A stretch of 26,290 nucleotides of DNA, taken from positions 1-26,290 of the forward strand of contig CAZYEJ010000028.1 of assembly GCA_964646435.1 (NCBI GenBank), in the 5' to 3' direction. This document shows, one piece after another, positions 6,495 through 14,970 of this stretch. The notes beneath the pieces are model-generated. The model saw only the letters and a list, made by a program, of their open reading frames with translations. It was not told the DNA's origin and ran no database searches. A program made the translations under genes and the position numbers. Position 1 is the first letter of the stretch. Each line of letters begins with the position of its first letter. The stretch is from UBA3076 sp964646435 (lineage in GTDB: Bacteria; Desulfobacterota; Dissulfuribacteria; Dissulfuribacterales; UBA3076).

Positions 6495-7667
6495 TTACGG
6501 ATATAGCAGCCAGGCCAGCCGGGCCTTCTCAAAGTCTTTTAGGTCCCTGGCCCAGATAGACTGGATATCCATTGGATCTGTCCCGGCATTCACGGCCTCT
6601 CTCACCCTCTTGTCTCCTATAATCAGATCCGCAGGAAGACGCTTGAACTCGTATTCATAGGGAGGGTCTTTCCATGCAAAGTCCTTTGGATGCATCCTTT
6701 TGACTGCGGCTAAAATGGCAAGGGTCGTAATATATGGCCGGTATTCAAGTCTATGCGTTACGTGGATCTGAAAACCTCTGCACTGCTTTCCCGACCACTT
6801 GTGGAAAGTCGGTTCGAAAGACTGTTCTCTCAGGACAAACCCCGGCAGTTTCCACCTCTCCGCTTCTTTTTTCAGGGCGTCAGGGTCAAAAAAAGGGGCA
6901 CCGAATATCTCAAAAGGCCTGGTAGTACCCCTTCCCTCTGAGACATTTGTGCCTTCCCAGACGACCTGCCCCGGATATACCCTGGCTGTATCAAGGGTAG
7001 AAATATTTGGAGAAGGCCATATCCATGGGAGACCTGTTGCAGCAAAATCCATATCTCGCCTCCAGCCCTGCATCTTCACAACATGTAATTCAAGATCCAA
7101 CCCTTGCTCTTTCATAAAAAACCTGGATATCTCTCCGATGGTCATGCCGTGACGCATTGGAAGCGGGGCGAGCCCCACAAAGGATTGACACTTCTGAGCC
7201 AGAAGATTGCCCTCTATCAATCTACCTCCCAAAGGATTGGGGCGATCCAGCACAGTTATACCCACACCTGCTTTGGCGCAGGCCTTCATGGCCAGGTAGA
7301 GAGTCCAGATGAATGTGTATACGCGGCAGCCTATGTCCTGAAGATCTACGATAAGGAGGTCTATCTCTGACAATTGCCAGGGAGAAGGCTCTCTGTCTTT
7401 TCCATAGAGACTGAAGACTGGGATATTGAGGGCCGGGTCAAATGCATCAGGAGACTCCTTCATGTTGTCTTGTTTTTCAGCATAAAGGCCGTGCTGAGGG
7501 CTAAAAAGGCACTTCAGGTGGCCTGGCAACCTGGAGAATATCAGGTCCTTGGAGTGTCTCAGGCGTGGATCAACCGAGGCTTGGTTGCAAAGGAGCCCAA
7601 ACCTTCTTCCCTTGGCCCAAGACGGCGTATTTTCCAGAAAGGTCTCAAGACCTATACATACATTCAT
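6495..7667 (-). CDS. DUF1343 protein, NamZ-like exo-N-acetylmuramidase family
   Basis: A 390-residue DUF1343 protein. The characterised member NamZ of Bacillus subtilis removes terminal MurNAc from peptidoglycan fragments, so a role in cell-wall recycling is likely. Seen: the N-terminal Rossmann-like half with GLLCNQAS (24-31), FSPQHGLYA (55-63) and the SLYGKDREPSP segment, LIVDLQDIGCRVYTF (about 108-122), DRPNPLGG, and the C-terminal half with EGTNVSEGRGTTRPFE (about 239-254). Length is normal. No signal peptide is visible, so it would act in the cytosol, unlike the secreted family members. The ATG at 7667 lacks a clear ribosome site. A probable terminator separates it from recO. Confidence 0.9.
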   Translation of the reverse strand: MNVCIGLETFLENTPSWAKGRRFGLLCNQASVDPRLRHSKDLIFSRLPGHLKCLFSPQHGLYAEKQDNMKESPDAFDPALNIPVFSLYGKDREPSPWQLSEIDLLIVDLQDIGCRVYTFIWTLYLAMKACAKAGVGITVLDRPNPLGGRLIEGNLLAQKCQSFVGLAPLPMRHGMTIGEISRFFMKEQGLDLELHVVKMQGWRRDMDFAATGLPWIWPSPNISTLDTARVYPGQVVWEGTNVSEGRGTTRPFEIFGAPFFDPDALKKEAERWKLPGFVLREQSFEPTFHKWSGKQCRGFQIHVTHRLEYRPYITTLAILAAVKRMHPKDFAWKDPPYEYEFKRLPADLIIGDKRVREAVNAGTDPMDIQSIWARDLKDFEKARLAWLLYP

Positions 7668-7726
7668 TCACAAATCCACAAAGACAACCTGATCCGGACA
7701 AACCGGAATCAAACAGGTTTGAAGAT

Positions 7727-7798
7727 AAAAAAAGATCACGAAAGCACGAAAATATGAAGACACGAAAGCCTGAATGTTGTTTTATTTCGTGCTTTTAA
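7727..7798 (-). terminator. possible terminator after recO
   Basis: Perfect 11-bp arms AAAGCACGAAA (7741-7751) and TTTCGTGCTTT (7785-7795). On the minus strand the hairpin is followed, after a short GC stretch, by a run of seven T (7727-7733 as A on the plus strand). The loop is long (33 nt), and the arms belong to the CACGAAA repeat type seen elsewhere in the window. Confidence 0.45.
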
Positions 7799-7801
7799 TT
7801 T

Positions 7802-8560
7802 TTATTCAGTTTTAAGCCCGGCAAACACTTTATAAGAAGAAGGCTCCCGCTCCAAATGGTGGCAATGAAGGCTTTTCATGAGGGACCAAGCCTCTTCAAG
7901 CACCGCATCTGTCATAATTAGCCTATGGAGGTTGTCAAGAGGTCCTTTCTGAATATACCTCAAGGACTTAAGTGTTCCCAAGCTTATTTTATGGGTTGTT
8001 TCCCCTGCCTTCCGGCACTCGCTGCACACAAATCCTCCCGCATGAAGTTGGAAGACAACATGATCGCCTATCGGTGGCTTTTTACAGAGGAGGCATCGAT
8101 CAAAACCAGGGGCATAACCTGCCAGGGTCAGAAGCAGGGTCTTGAAAAAGAGAGTGGTCTTTTTTGGGTGAAAACCGTCATTAAGAAAATTAAAATACCA
8201 ACGAAGGAGTTTGAAAAGATCTTCTTGGGGATCATCTTCCTTTGTCCAGAGATTGACCAGCTCGCAACATAAACTGGCCATGATATAGCATTCGACTTTA
8301 TGTCTTAGCTGCGGAAAATTATCCAGGATTTCAGTAGAGTCGATCCTGTTCAAACCTGTGGTGCGTGGCAGGGCTAGAGACAGGTTGAGCATAGTGAAAG
8401 GCTCAAGAGCATTTACAAAGCGGCGTCGGCTCCTTTTTGCCCCCTTGGCAATGCCCCGCACTTTTCCTCTGGCCATTGTGTAAAAGGTGATAAGCCGGTC
8501 GGATTCTCCCAGGTCCTGGCCTGAAATTACGAATGCAGGACTCTTGAGGATATCGGGCAT
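7802..8560 (-). CDS. recO: DNA repair protein RecO
   Basis: RecO works with RecR (and RecF) to load RecA on SSB-coated single-stranded DNA. Seen: an N-terminal OB-fold beginning ILKSPAFVISGQDLGESD and YTMARGKVRGIAKGAKRSRR (about 3-45), a helical middle, and a zinc-finger pair CLLC (about 155-158) and CSEC (about 179-182). Length (252 residues) is normal from the ATG at 8560. The frame stays open 26 codons further upstream, but that extension is read from the end of the repeat at 8570-8728 and bears no RecO sequence, so the shorter start is chosen although its ribosome site is weak. It is the last gene of the mfd-surA-rodZ-recO block. Confidence 0.92.
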   Translation of the reverse strand: MPDILKSPAFVISGQDLGESDRLITFYTMARGKVRGIAKGAKRSRRRFVNALEPFTMLNLSLALPRTTGLNRIDSTEILDNFPQLRHKVECYIMASLCCELVNLWTKEDDPQEDLFKLLRWYFNFLNDGFHPKKTTLFFKTLLLTLAGYAPGFDRCLLCKKPPIGDHVVFQLHAGGFVCSECRKAGETTHKISLGTLKSLRYIQKGPLDNLHRLIMTDAVLEEAWSLMKSLHCHHLEREPSSYKVFAGLKTE

Positions 8561-8569
8561 GTTATTCCG

Positions 8570-8728
8570 GTAACCGTTTATAGGGCACCGCATCTGCTTT
8601 GTTGTCGGGCACTTGAAGTACAGGAAGTACGTCTGCATACCCTCCGCCTCGCATCTGCAGCACCCTGTAAACGGTTACAGCTCGGTGGGTTGTGGTAAAA
8701 CGGGCGTTGTAACCCAGTGAACGGTCAC
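8570..8728 (-). repeat. MITE-like repeat, copy 2
   Basis: 159 bp, the inverted counterpart of 6046-6195. The ends are inverted versions of one motif: GTAACCGTTTATAGGG at 8570-8585 and CCCAGTGAACGGTCAC at 8713-8728. A further copy, CCCTGTAAACGGTTAC, lies inside near 8663-8678. It occupies the rodZ-recO gap and ends 9 bp before the recO start codon. Confidence 0.8.
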
Positions 8729-8773
8729 TTATTCCTAAACTTGGAGGTCTTGGTAATCTGTGTCCATCTATGT

Positions 8774-9253
8774 TCATCTGTGTCCAACAGGTCTTTCTTC
8801 CGATGAAGTGATCGTGGAAGGCGTGAGGTTTTGATCTGTTTCGTGTTTTTCATCCGAGGGCCAGAAGAACCAAATTACCAGTATAAGCAATAAAAGAATG
8901 AAAAAAAGCGCTACTGCGGCACGGATTAAGTCTCGATTGAACAGAGAGACTTTATTTACATAATCAAATAACGGCTTATATGCCGGCTCAGTTGGCTCGT
9001 CAGGACTTTCATCAGCAGCACGGATCTCCTGGTAACGAAGGATGACGTCTTCCGGAACAAGACCTATGAATTCTGCATAGCTCTTTATGAAGCCTTTTAC
9101 AAAGACCTCGGCAGGCAGATCGTTCCAGCGGCCAGCCTCCATTGCCCTTAACATGTAGATCGCAATCTTGGTGCCTTCTGCAACTTCCTCCAGGGAAATC
9201 CGGCGTAGTTCCCGTTCCCGCTTGAGGTATTCACCTAAGAATTCTTTAGACAT
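8774..9253 (-). CDS. RodZ-like HTH membrane protein
   Basis: A 159-residue protein with the N-terminal HTH_25 domain of RodZ (about 4-75: LGEYLKRERELRRISLEEVA, AIYMLRAMEAGRW, VFVKGFIKSYAEFIG) and one membrane helix (about 111-131). In RodZ the HTH domain binds MreB filaments under the inner membrane and the protein helps to set cell shape. The periplasmic DUF4115 domain of full RodZ is absent: only about 28 residues follow the helix, and the last codons run into repeat-like sequence. It is therefore a short RodZ relative or a truncated one. Start supported by AGGA nine bases upstream of the ATG. Confidence 0.8.
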   Translation of the reverse strand: MSKEFLGEYLKRERELRRISLEEVAEGTKIAIYMLRAMEAGRWNDLPAEVFVKGFIKSYAEFIGLVPEDVILRYQEIRAADESPDEPTEPAYKPLFDYVNKVSLFNRDLIRAAVALFFILLLLILVIWFFWPSDEKHETDQNLTPSTITSSEERPVGHR

Positions 9254-9284
9254 GTTTTCTTTTCCTGAATATTACAGAAAAAAA

Positions 9285-10265
9285 TCAAAGAAGTATCTGA
9301 ATAGTTGACTTTGAACGTAGTTCCCCGAGCCACTCTTCAAACCGGGCATTTATTTGCTCGCTGTAGAGTTTTTTTCTGATTTTTTTTATTTGAGCCGAGT
9401 CGAGATCAGTCTGTCCGCTTTGTACTATTTCCTTTAACCTGAAGATTTGCCAACCCATCTGAGTATCAACTATGTCGCTAAAATCGCCTGGTTCAAGGTT
9501 GACTACAGCCTGTTTGACAAAGGGTGCCATCTCTTTCAGGGTAAAAGCCCCCAGGTATCCACCGTCTTGGCCTGACGGAAGATCGGAATAGCGCCTTGCC
9601 ACTTCTTCAAAAACTTCTTCTTCCCTTAGTGCATTATGGGCCTCTTCAATCCGTTTCCTGGCCTCCTCCCTGGATTCAGAATTACCCTCTTCAAATTTCG
9701 CACATATGTGTTGCATTATATAGAGTGGGTCATCGGCGCTGTTTCTAATAGGATGTTTTTTTAGATATTCTTTAACCTGTTCATCCGTTACTACTATCTT
9801 TGCTCGTACCTGTGCATTTATAAGCTCTGCCCTCTCAATTTGTTGCTTTAGCTCCTTTTTGTATTCTTCGAGTGTATGGCCTTCGGATGTAAGTTTTTCT
9901 GAAAGCTGATCTCTGTTTATATGATTGTCTTCACATATCTGGTCCAAGGCCCTCTCGATTTCCTGTTCATCTACTTTTATGCCCAGTTTTTCGGCCTCTT
10001 CCTGTGCAAGACGATCATCTATCAACTGTGGCAGGACTTGGGCAAAGATTTCCTGCCTTTTGGTCTCTATCTCTTCTTTGATCATTTCTTCATTGGTGTA
10101 CTTCTGAACCAGGGGTTGCGCCCAGCCTTCAAGTTCGGAAAGCGTGATTACATCCCCGTTTACTATGGCAGCTATCCTGTCGACTATAATACCGTATGCC
10201 GGATAGGCCCCAAACGTCAGGACAGTCAACACAACGAAAAAAGTACGGGAAAATATATATCTCAT
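9285..10265 (-). CDS. SurA/PpiC-type periplasmic peptidyl-prolyl isomerase
   Basis: A periplasmic chaperone/isomerase that would assist folding of outer-membrane proteins. A signal peptide is clear (MRYIFSRTFFVVLTVLTFG, cut near AYG), followed by the SurA N-terminal motif IVDRIAAIVNGDVITLSELE (about 27-46), a long helical arm, and a single parvulin (rotamase) domain at about 178-290 with YIMQHI, RRYSDLPSGQDGGYLGAF and MGWQIFRLKEI. SurA of E. coli has two parvulin domains; this shorter one-domain form is usual in deltaproteobacteria. GGAG stands 8 nt before the ATG. It follows mfd by 118 nt of AT-rich repeat-like sequence. Confidence 0.88.
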   Translation of the reverse strand: MRYIFSRTFFVVLTVLTFGAYPAYGIIVDRIAAIVNGDVITLSELEGWAQPLVQKYTNEEMIKEEIETKRQEIFAQVLPQLIDDRLAQEEAEKLGIKVDEQEIERALDQICEDNHINRDQLSEKLTSEGHTLEEYKKELKQQIERAELINAQVRAKIVVTDEQVKEYLKKHPIRNSADDPLYIMQHICAKFEEGNSESREEARKRIEEAHNALREEEVFEEVARRYSDLPSGQDGGYLGAFTLKEMAPFVKQAVVNLEPGDFSDIVDTQMGWQIFRLKEIVQSGQTDLDSAQIKKIRKKLYSEQINARFEEWLGELRSKSTIQILL

Positions 10266-10383
10266 ATGCTTACTCCGAAAAATCAGGGCCTGATGTTGAA
10301 ATTAGAAATTAGAAATTTGGACTTCATGCTTTTGTTTCATCTCTCCCAAATTTCCAGTTTCAAATTTCAAGTTTCAAACGAAA
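10266..10383. repeat. AT-rich repeats between mfd and surA-like gene
   Basis: Contains repeated AATTAGA/AAATTTGG (near 10299-10320) and the mirror TTTCAAATTTC, TTTCAAG, TTTCAAA (near 10360-10378). These are partly complementary and could form a weak stem. No gene. Confidence 0.4.
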
Positions 10384-13300
10384 TTACCCCTTTGTAGCCA
10401 TTTTTAGTAGTACTTGCAAGGCTGGCCTGATGCTTGCGAGGCTATCCCCATTTTTTTCAACAAATTCAGGGAAAATAATCAGTCTGCCATCCGGCAATAG
10501 GCGCCACTGCCGGTTTTTTTGTACTGCCTCTATGAGTTTTTCAGGATGAGGTGGGCCTTCGGGCCCAAAACCCAAGACAATACGCTCTTTATTATTGGAA
10601 AAATTCCTATCAAGCCGTATCACATTCAGCAGCCTCAGCGTGCGTTTTATCCCCATTACCTTAAGTAGAGAAGCAACTTCTTCCGGCATCGGGCCAAAAC
10701 GATCTCTGAGTTCCAGTGAAAAATCCGCGTCTTTTTCGTTGTCTTCCAGTCGTGCCATTCTCCGGTAAAGGAGCAGACGCTGTTCCACATCCGGGACATA
10801 CTCCTCAGGAATAAACGCGGGTATGCCCAGGTTTACTTCCGGGTCTATTTCATCTTTTTGAGGCAGCCCTTTGAACTCGTCTATAGCCTTTTGCAGTAAT
10901 TCAAGGTAGAGTTCATATCCTACATCTGCAATACTCCCTGACTGGGAGACTCCAAGTATGTTCCCTGCCCCGCGAATCTGAAGGTCCTTCATTGCAAGGC
11001 GGAATCCGCCTCCGGACACAGAAAGTTCCATAATGGCCTTGAGCCTTTTTATGGACTCTTTTCCCATCTCGGATATTCGGGGAATGAGAAGATAGGCATA
11101 GGCTTGTTCACCGGCCCTTCCGACCCGGCCCCTGAGCTGGTATAAGTCGGCAAGCCCAAGCTTGTCAGCCCGGTTTATGATCGTGGTATTTGCCGATGGG
11201 ATATCTATGCCGGATTCTATGATGGTGGTACACATAAGGCAGTCAATATCACCCCTTACAAACCGGATCATGATCTCCTCAAGTTCATCGGGTTTCATTC
11301 GTCCATGTATGACCTCTATCCTGGCATCAGGTGTTAAGCGCTGGATATGCTCTGCCAGCCTGCAAAGGCCCTTTATCCGGTTGTGAACAAAAAATATTTG
11401 ACCACCACGGCTGATCTCCCGCTCTATAGCCTCTTTTATTAACGAATCATCAAACTCGGCCATGAAGGTCTTGACGGGTATGCGGTCCCTGGGAGGGGTA
11501 TTGATTGTTGAAAGGTCCCGGATTCCCAGAAGAGAGAGCTGAAGAGTCCTTGGGATTGGTGTTGCGGTGAGCGTAAGGCAGTCAACAGTCTGCTTGAGCC
11601 TTTTCAGCCGTTCCTTGTGCTTAACCCCGAAACGGTGTTCCTCATCCACGATCAGAAGTCCTAGGTCCTTGAATTTTACGTCCGGCTGCAGCAGGCGGTG
11701 TGTGCCTATAATGATATCGACCCGGCCCTGGCTGATCCCGGCAATGATCTCTCTCTGCTTTTGTCTGGTCTTGAGCCTGCTGAGGGCTTCTACAATAACA
11801 GGATATCTCTGAAACCGCTGCATGAATGTCCGTTCGTGCTGTTCTGCCAGGAGAGTGGTAGGTACCAGTACTGCTACCTGTTTTCCGTCTTCGACAGCCT
11901 TGAATACGGCCCTCATGGCGACTTCTGTCTTGCCATAGCCCACGTCTCCGCATAGTAGCCGGTCCATGGGTCTGGGCTCCTGCATGTCAGAAAGGACTTC
12001 TTCTATTGAGGCAGCCTGGTCCCTGGTCTCTTCATAGGGAAATGAGGCCTCAAACTGCCGGAACATGGCATCAGGAGGTGAAAATTCAAAGCCCTTGCTC
12101 ACCTTTCTTGAGGCATAGAGTTCAACCAGCTCGTGGGCAATTTCAGATATGTCCTTCTTGACCTTCTGCTTTGCAAGTTGCCAGCTTGAACTTCCCAGCC
12201 GGTCAAGCCGTAAAGTGCGACCTTCTATCCCGATATATTTCTGGACCAATCCCAGGCGGTCTACCGGCAGATAGAGTTTGTCACCACCGCGGTATTCAAG
12301 AAAAAGGAATTCCCCAGGGACTCCACCCGTCTCTATCCTGACAAGGCCCTTATAGAGTCCTACACCATGGTCCCTGTGTACGATCGGTTGACCGGGCTTC
12401 AGATCCTCAAATGTCAGATCGCTTACGGTTGTTTTCTCTCTCCCCGGGCCCCTGGTTCGTCCGGCCCGTACACCTAACAGCTCTTCTTCCGTAAGGACTA
12501 TGTAGGCCTCGCCAGGAAGGGCGAACCCTGAAGAAAGTTGTCCAGTACAAATCATAAGCCCAGGTCCTGCCGGATCATTGGTCAAGGGCGCTGAGAGTAT
12601 AGGAGGCCTGGCATCATCACTGACAATCTCATGAAAACTGAGGAGTTCGATCATCCTTTGGCCCTGCCGCAACCCGGGCACTACCAGGACAATCCTTTCT
12701 CCCGCCTCAATCCAGTCTTTAAGCCGGTCAAGCACCGGTCCGATAAGATCAACTCCCCTCTTTGCGCTTCCGAGCATCAAGGTCAGGTCCGGCTTGCTCG
12801 ATTTTATCTCAAGCACTTGAAGGTCTGATGCCGGCAGGTTGAAGGAAAACCCATTAGATTTGGTGATTTGGTGATTTGGTGATTTGGTGATTGAAGAATT
12901 TGGTAATGATCTGCATACATTGATGTCCTGAAACAGCCAGCAGGTATGATCCCTTATCTGTTTTGAAAGCTGCTCCGGGCCAGAGAGTAGAGACTCCAGG
13001 GGAGAAAAAACTCTGTGCTCGTTAATGGCTGATTCGTATGTCTGCTCAGCCCCTTTCCAGTAGTTTTCCAGCGCACCTTCAACCTCTTCGAGCCTGTCAA
13101 TCAGTAGCGGAGTCTGTTGCGGAATATAGTCCAGGACAGAGGCTGGTTTTGGATAAAAAAGTGGCAGCAGTGCCTCATGCCCCTCCACCAATCTTCTGGC
13201 CTCCAGTTGTTGCAAAATTTCATGTACTCTCCGGGCAGGCAAATTATACTTAGCCGCCCGTTTAACCAGTCTTTCCTGGATTGACTCAAGCATGGACCGG

Positions 13301-13974
13301 GAAAATATGAGTTCATGGGCCGGGAGTATAACCAGCTCATTCAGATCTTCAGTCGACCGCTGCGTAAGCGGGTCAAAGAGACGCATCTCCTCTACAAAGT
13401 CGGCGAAAAAGTCTATTCGTACAGGAAGGGCTGTTAATGGCGGAAAGATATCGAGCAGGCCGCCCCTTATACTGAATTCTCCTCTGGACTGGACTATTGC
13501 GCAGTGCTCATAGCCTGAGTCAATAAGCCATTTAAGTAACTCCTCCCGGTCAACTTCCTCTCCTTTTTGGAGATACTCCACATGGTTTAAAAGGATTTCA
13601 GGAGGAACAGTAAGTTCCACAAGGGCCTGCGCCGGAGCAACTGCCACAACAGGACCATCCTCAGTGGCCAGGCGGTAAAGCGTCGAAATCCTCTGAGATA
13701 TTGTCTCGGTTGAGGGAAGCAACGGCACAAAAGGAAGCGAGTCATGGCAAGGATACAACAAAACAGGAAAATCCGAGAAAAAAGAGAGGTCTGATGCTAC
13801 CTGTTCTGCTTCTTTCTGCTGGGGAGTGATCCAGAGTATGGGATGATTGACAGACTTGAGGAGTCTTGCAATCAGCCAGGCCGAGGAAGTGCCCAGAAGG
13901 CCGGTTAAGGTCAAGACACTTTTGGGTTCTGTAATGGAACCTCTGAGTTTTAAAAGGGCTTGTTCAGTATTCAT
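10384..13974 (-). CDS. mfd: transcription-repair coupling factor Mfd
   Basis: Mfd removes RNA polymerase stalled at DNA damage and recruits UvrA to the site. The 1196-residue protein is complete: UvrB-like N-terminal domains (about 1-350), the CarD-like polymerase-interacting domain (about 515-580, GQPIVHRDHGVGLYKG), superfamily 2 helicase motifs with Walker A GDVGYGKT (about 674-681) and DEEH (about 774-777), motif VI QLRGRVGRAG (about 946), and the C-terminal TRCF domain (LGIPAFIPEEYVPDVEQRL). An oddity is the string NSSITKSPNHQITKS near residue 361, read from four tandem copies of an 8-bp unit (12858-12889), in a linker. The start at 13974 has AGG very close to the ATG, a poor ribosome site. 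The gene leads the block mfd-surA-rodZ-recO. Confidence 0.96.
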   Translation of the reverse strand: MNTEQALLKLRGSITEPKSVLTLTGLLGTSSAWLIARLLKSVNHPILWITPQQKEAEQVASDLSFFSDFPVLLYPCHDSLPFVPLLPSTETISQRISTLYRLATEDGPVVAVAPAQALVELTVPPEILLNHVEYLQKGEEVDREELLKWLIDSGYEHCAIVQSRGEFSIRGGLLDIFPPLTALPVRIDFFADFVEEMRLFDPLTQRSTEDLNELVILPAHELIFSRSMLESIQERLVKRAAKYNLPARRVHEILQQLEARRLVEGHEALLPLFYPKPASVLDYIPQQTPLLIDRLEEVEGALENYWKGAEQTYESAINEHRVFSPLESLLSGPEQLSKQIRDHTCWLFQDINVCRSLPNSSITKSPNHQITKSNGFSFNLPASDLQVLEIKSSKPDLTLMLGSAKRGVDLIGPVLDRLKDWIEAGERIVLVVPGLRQGQRMIELLSFHEIVSDDARPPILSAPLTNDPAGPGLMICTGQLSSGFALPGEAYIVLTEEELLGVRAGRTRGPGREKTTVSDLTFEDLKPGQPIVHRDHGVGLYKGLVRIETGGVPGEFLFLEYRGGDKLYLPVDRLGLVQKYIGIEGRTLRLDRLGSSSWQLAKQKVKKDISEIAHELVELYASRKVSKGFEFSPPDAMFRQFEASFPYEETRDQAASIEEVLSDMQEPRPMDRLLCGDVGYGKTEVAMRAVFKAVEDGKQVAVLVPTTLLAEQHERTFMQRFQRYPVIVEALSRLKTRQKQREIIAGISQGRVDIIIGTHRLLQPDVKFKDLGLLIVDEEHRFGVKHKERLKRLKQTVDCLTLTATPIPRTLQLSLLGIRDLSTINTPPRDRIPVKTFMAEFDDSLIKEAIEREISRGGQIFFVHNRIKGLCRLAEHIQRLTPDARIEVIHGRMKPDELEEIMIRFVRGDIDCLMCTTIIESGIDIPSANTTIINRADKLGLADLYQLRGRVGRAGEQAYAYLLIPRISEMGKESIKRLKAIMELSVSGGGFRLAMKDLQIRGAGNILGVSQSGSIADVGYELYLELLQKAIDEFKGLPQKDEIDPEVNLGIPAFIPEEYVPDVEQRLLLYRRMARLEDNEKDADFSLELRDRFGPMPEEVASLLKVMGIKRTLRLLNVIRLDRNFSNNKERIVLGFGPEGPPHPEKLIEAVQKNRQWRLLPDGRLIIFPEFVEKNGDSLASIRPALQVLLKMATKG
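12858..12893. repeat. octanucleotide tandem repeat inside mfd
   Basis: Four perfect copies of ATTTGGTG (12858-12889) plus ATTG. On the coding strand it is CACCAAAT and is read in frame as KSPNHQITKS. The unit is not a multiple of 3, so gain or loss of one copy would shift the frame. Confidence 0.95.
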
Positions 13975-14029
13975 CCTGAATTTATTACTATCTTCAATAG
14001 CCGTCGGTCATATAATCAATTGTTCCTCT

Positions 14030-14058
14030 TTGACATCCAACTAGAAATCATAAATGAT
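14030..14058 (+). promoter_or_regulatory. promoter for the siroheme/ccsA/hemA genes
   Basis: A perfect TTGACA (14030-14035), 17 nt, then AATGAT (14053-14058, 4 of 6 to TATAAT). Transcription would start near 14065, ahead of a 14-codon leader frame (ATG 14090) and the dehydrogenase gene. Confidence 0.5.
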
Positions 14059-14161
14059 TTTGGAGTAATTAAAAAGGGTAGAAACACTATGACGAACAAA
14101 GCAGACTTCCTGAATAGACCGGCTGTTGTCTGATTTGCTTTTACTTGATATCATTCAATCT

Positions 14162-14860
14162 ATGAAACAGAAAGTTTCCTCCCGGAGTTACTATCCCCTT
14201 TTTGTGGACCTGAGAAACAAGAAAGTTGTTGTCGTGGGCGGAGGACGTGTTGCTGAACGTAAAGTGCAGGGCCTTTTGAGCGCCGGTGCCCATGTCAAGC
14301 TCGTCAGCCCTGAGGTAACAGAGACACTCGGAAAAATGGCATCAGATGGCCTGATAGACCATGTAGCAAGGGCCTTTGTCCCGGAAGACCCGGACAATGC
14401 TTGGCTGGTGATTGCCGCTACTGATGATGCTGAAGTCCAGGAATTAGTATATAAAGGGGCATTATCACAAAGAATCTTTTGTAATGTTGTAGACCTGCCG
14501 GAATTTTGCAGTTTTATTGTCCCTTCCGTAGTTAGGCGAGGGGATCTCTGCCTGTCCATATCTACCGGAGGCAAAAGTCCTGCCCTTGCCCGGCACCTTC
14601 GAAAAGAACTTGAACAGAGCCTTGGTTCGTTCTATGGCGACTATGTCTCTATGTTGGGAGAATTGAGGCAGTTGATAATTAAATCTTATAGTGATCCAGT
14701 AACCAGGAAGGATCTCTGCCAGTCCCTTGCAGCCCCGGAAGTAATGGCCTGGGTTAGAGAGGGTGAATGGGACAGGGTGAAGAGATGGGCTGTTTCTCTC
14801 TGTGGTGAGGAGGCCAGCAATATAGTCTTGAATTTTGCAAAAGGTTCTATTGAGTGTTAG
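14162..14860 (+). CDS. precorrin-2 dehydrogenase / siroheme synthase
   Basis: Oxidises precorrin-2 to sirohydrochlorin with NAD and may also insert Fe to give siroheme, the cofactor of sulfite and nitrite reductases and, in sulfate reducers, an intermediate of the alternative haem route. This is the Met8p / CysG N-terminal type without a methyltransferase domain. Seen: the Rossmann motif VVVVGGGRVAERK (22-34), VIAATDD with the likely catalytic Asp (83-89), NVVDLPEFCSFIVPS, and STGGKSPALARHLRKELE. Length from the ATG at 14162 is 232 residues. A TTG at 14126 would add 12 residues, but these do not look like the family. Neither start has a strong ribosome site. A 14-codon leader frame (14090-14132, MTNKADFLNRPAVV) with AAGGG before it ends just upstream. 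Confidence 0.9.
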   Translation: MKQKVSSRSYYPLFVDLRNKKVVVVGGGRVAERKVQGLLSAGAHVKLVSPEVTETLGKMASDGLIDHVARAFVPEDPDNAWLVIAATDDAEVQELVYKGALSQRIFCNVVDLPEFCSFIVPSVVRRGDLCLSISTGGKSPALARHLRKELEQSLGSFYGDYVSMLGELRQLIIKSYSDPVTRKDLCQSLAAPEVMAWVREGEWDRVKRWAVSLCGEEASNIVLNFAKGSIEC

Positions 14861-14970
14861 ATTCAGTCCCCGACATTTATTATAAAAAGTGACAGTAGAA
14901 CCTTTATATACCACAGGATTGCATAAAAATTGGATACAGATGGAATTGAGGAATTCATCAATTAACCGCC

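Noticed and set aside
8561..8638. 26-codon N-terminal extension of recO
   Set aside because: It is read from the end of the MITE-like repeat and has no similarity to RecO; the family start fits the ATG at 8560.
11642..11953. 103-codon minus-strand frame inside mfd
   Set aside because: It is an out-of-frame shadow of the Mfd helicase region.
12858..12893. CRISPR-like repeat
   Set aside because: The units are 8 bp with no spacers; this is a simple tandem repeat.
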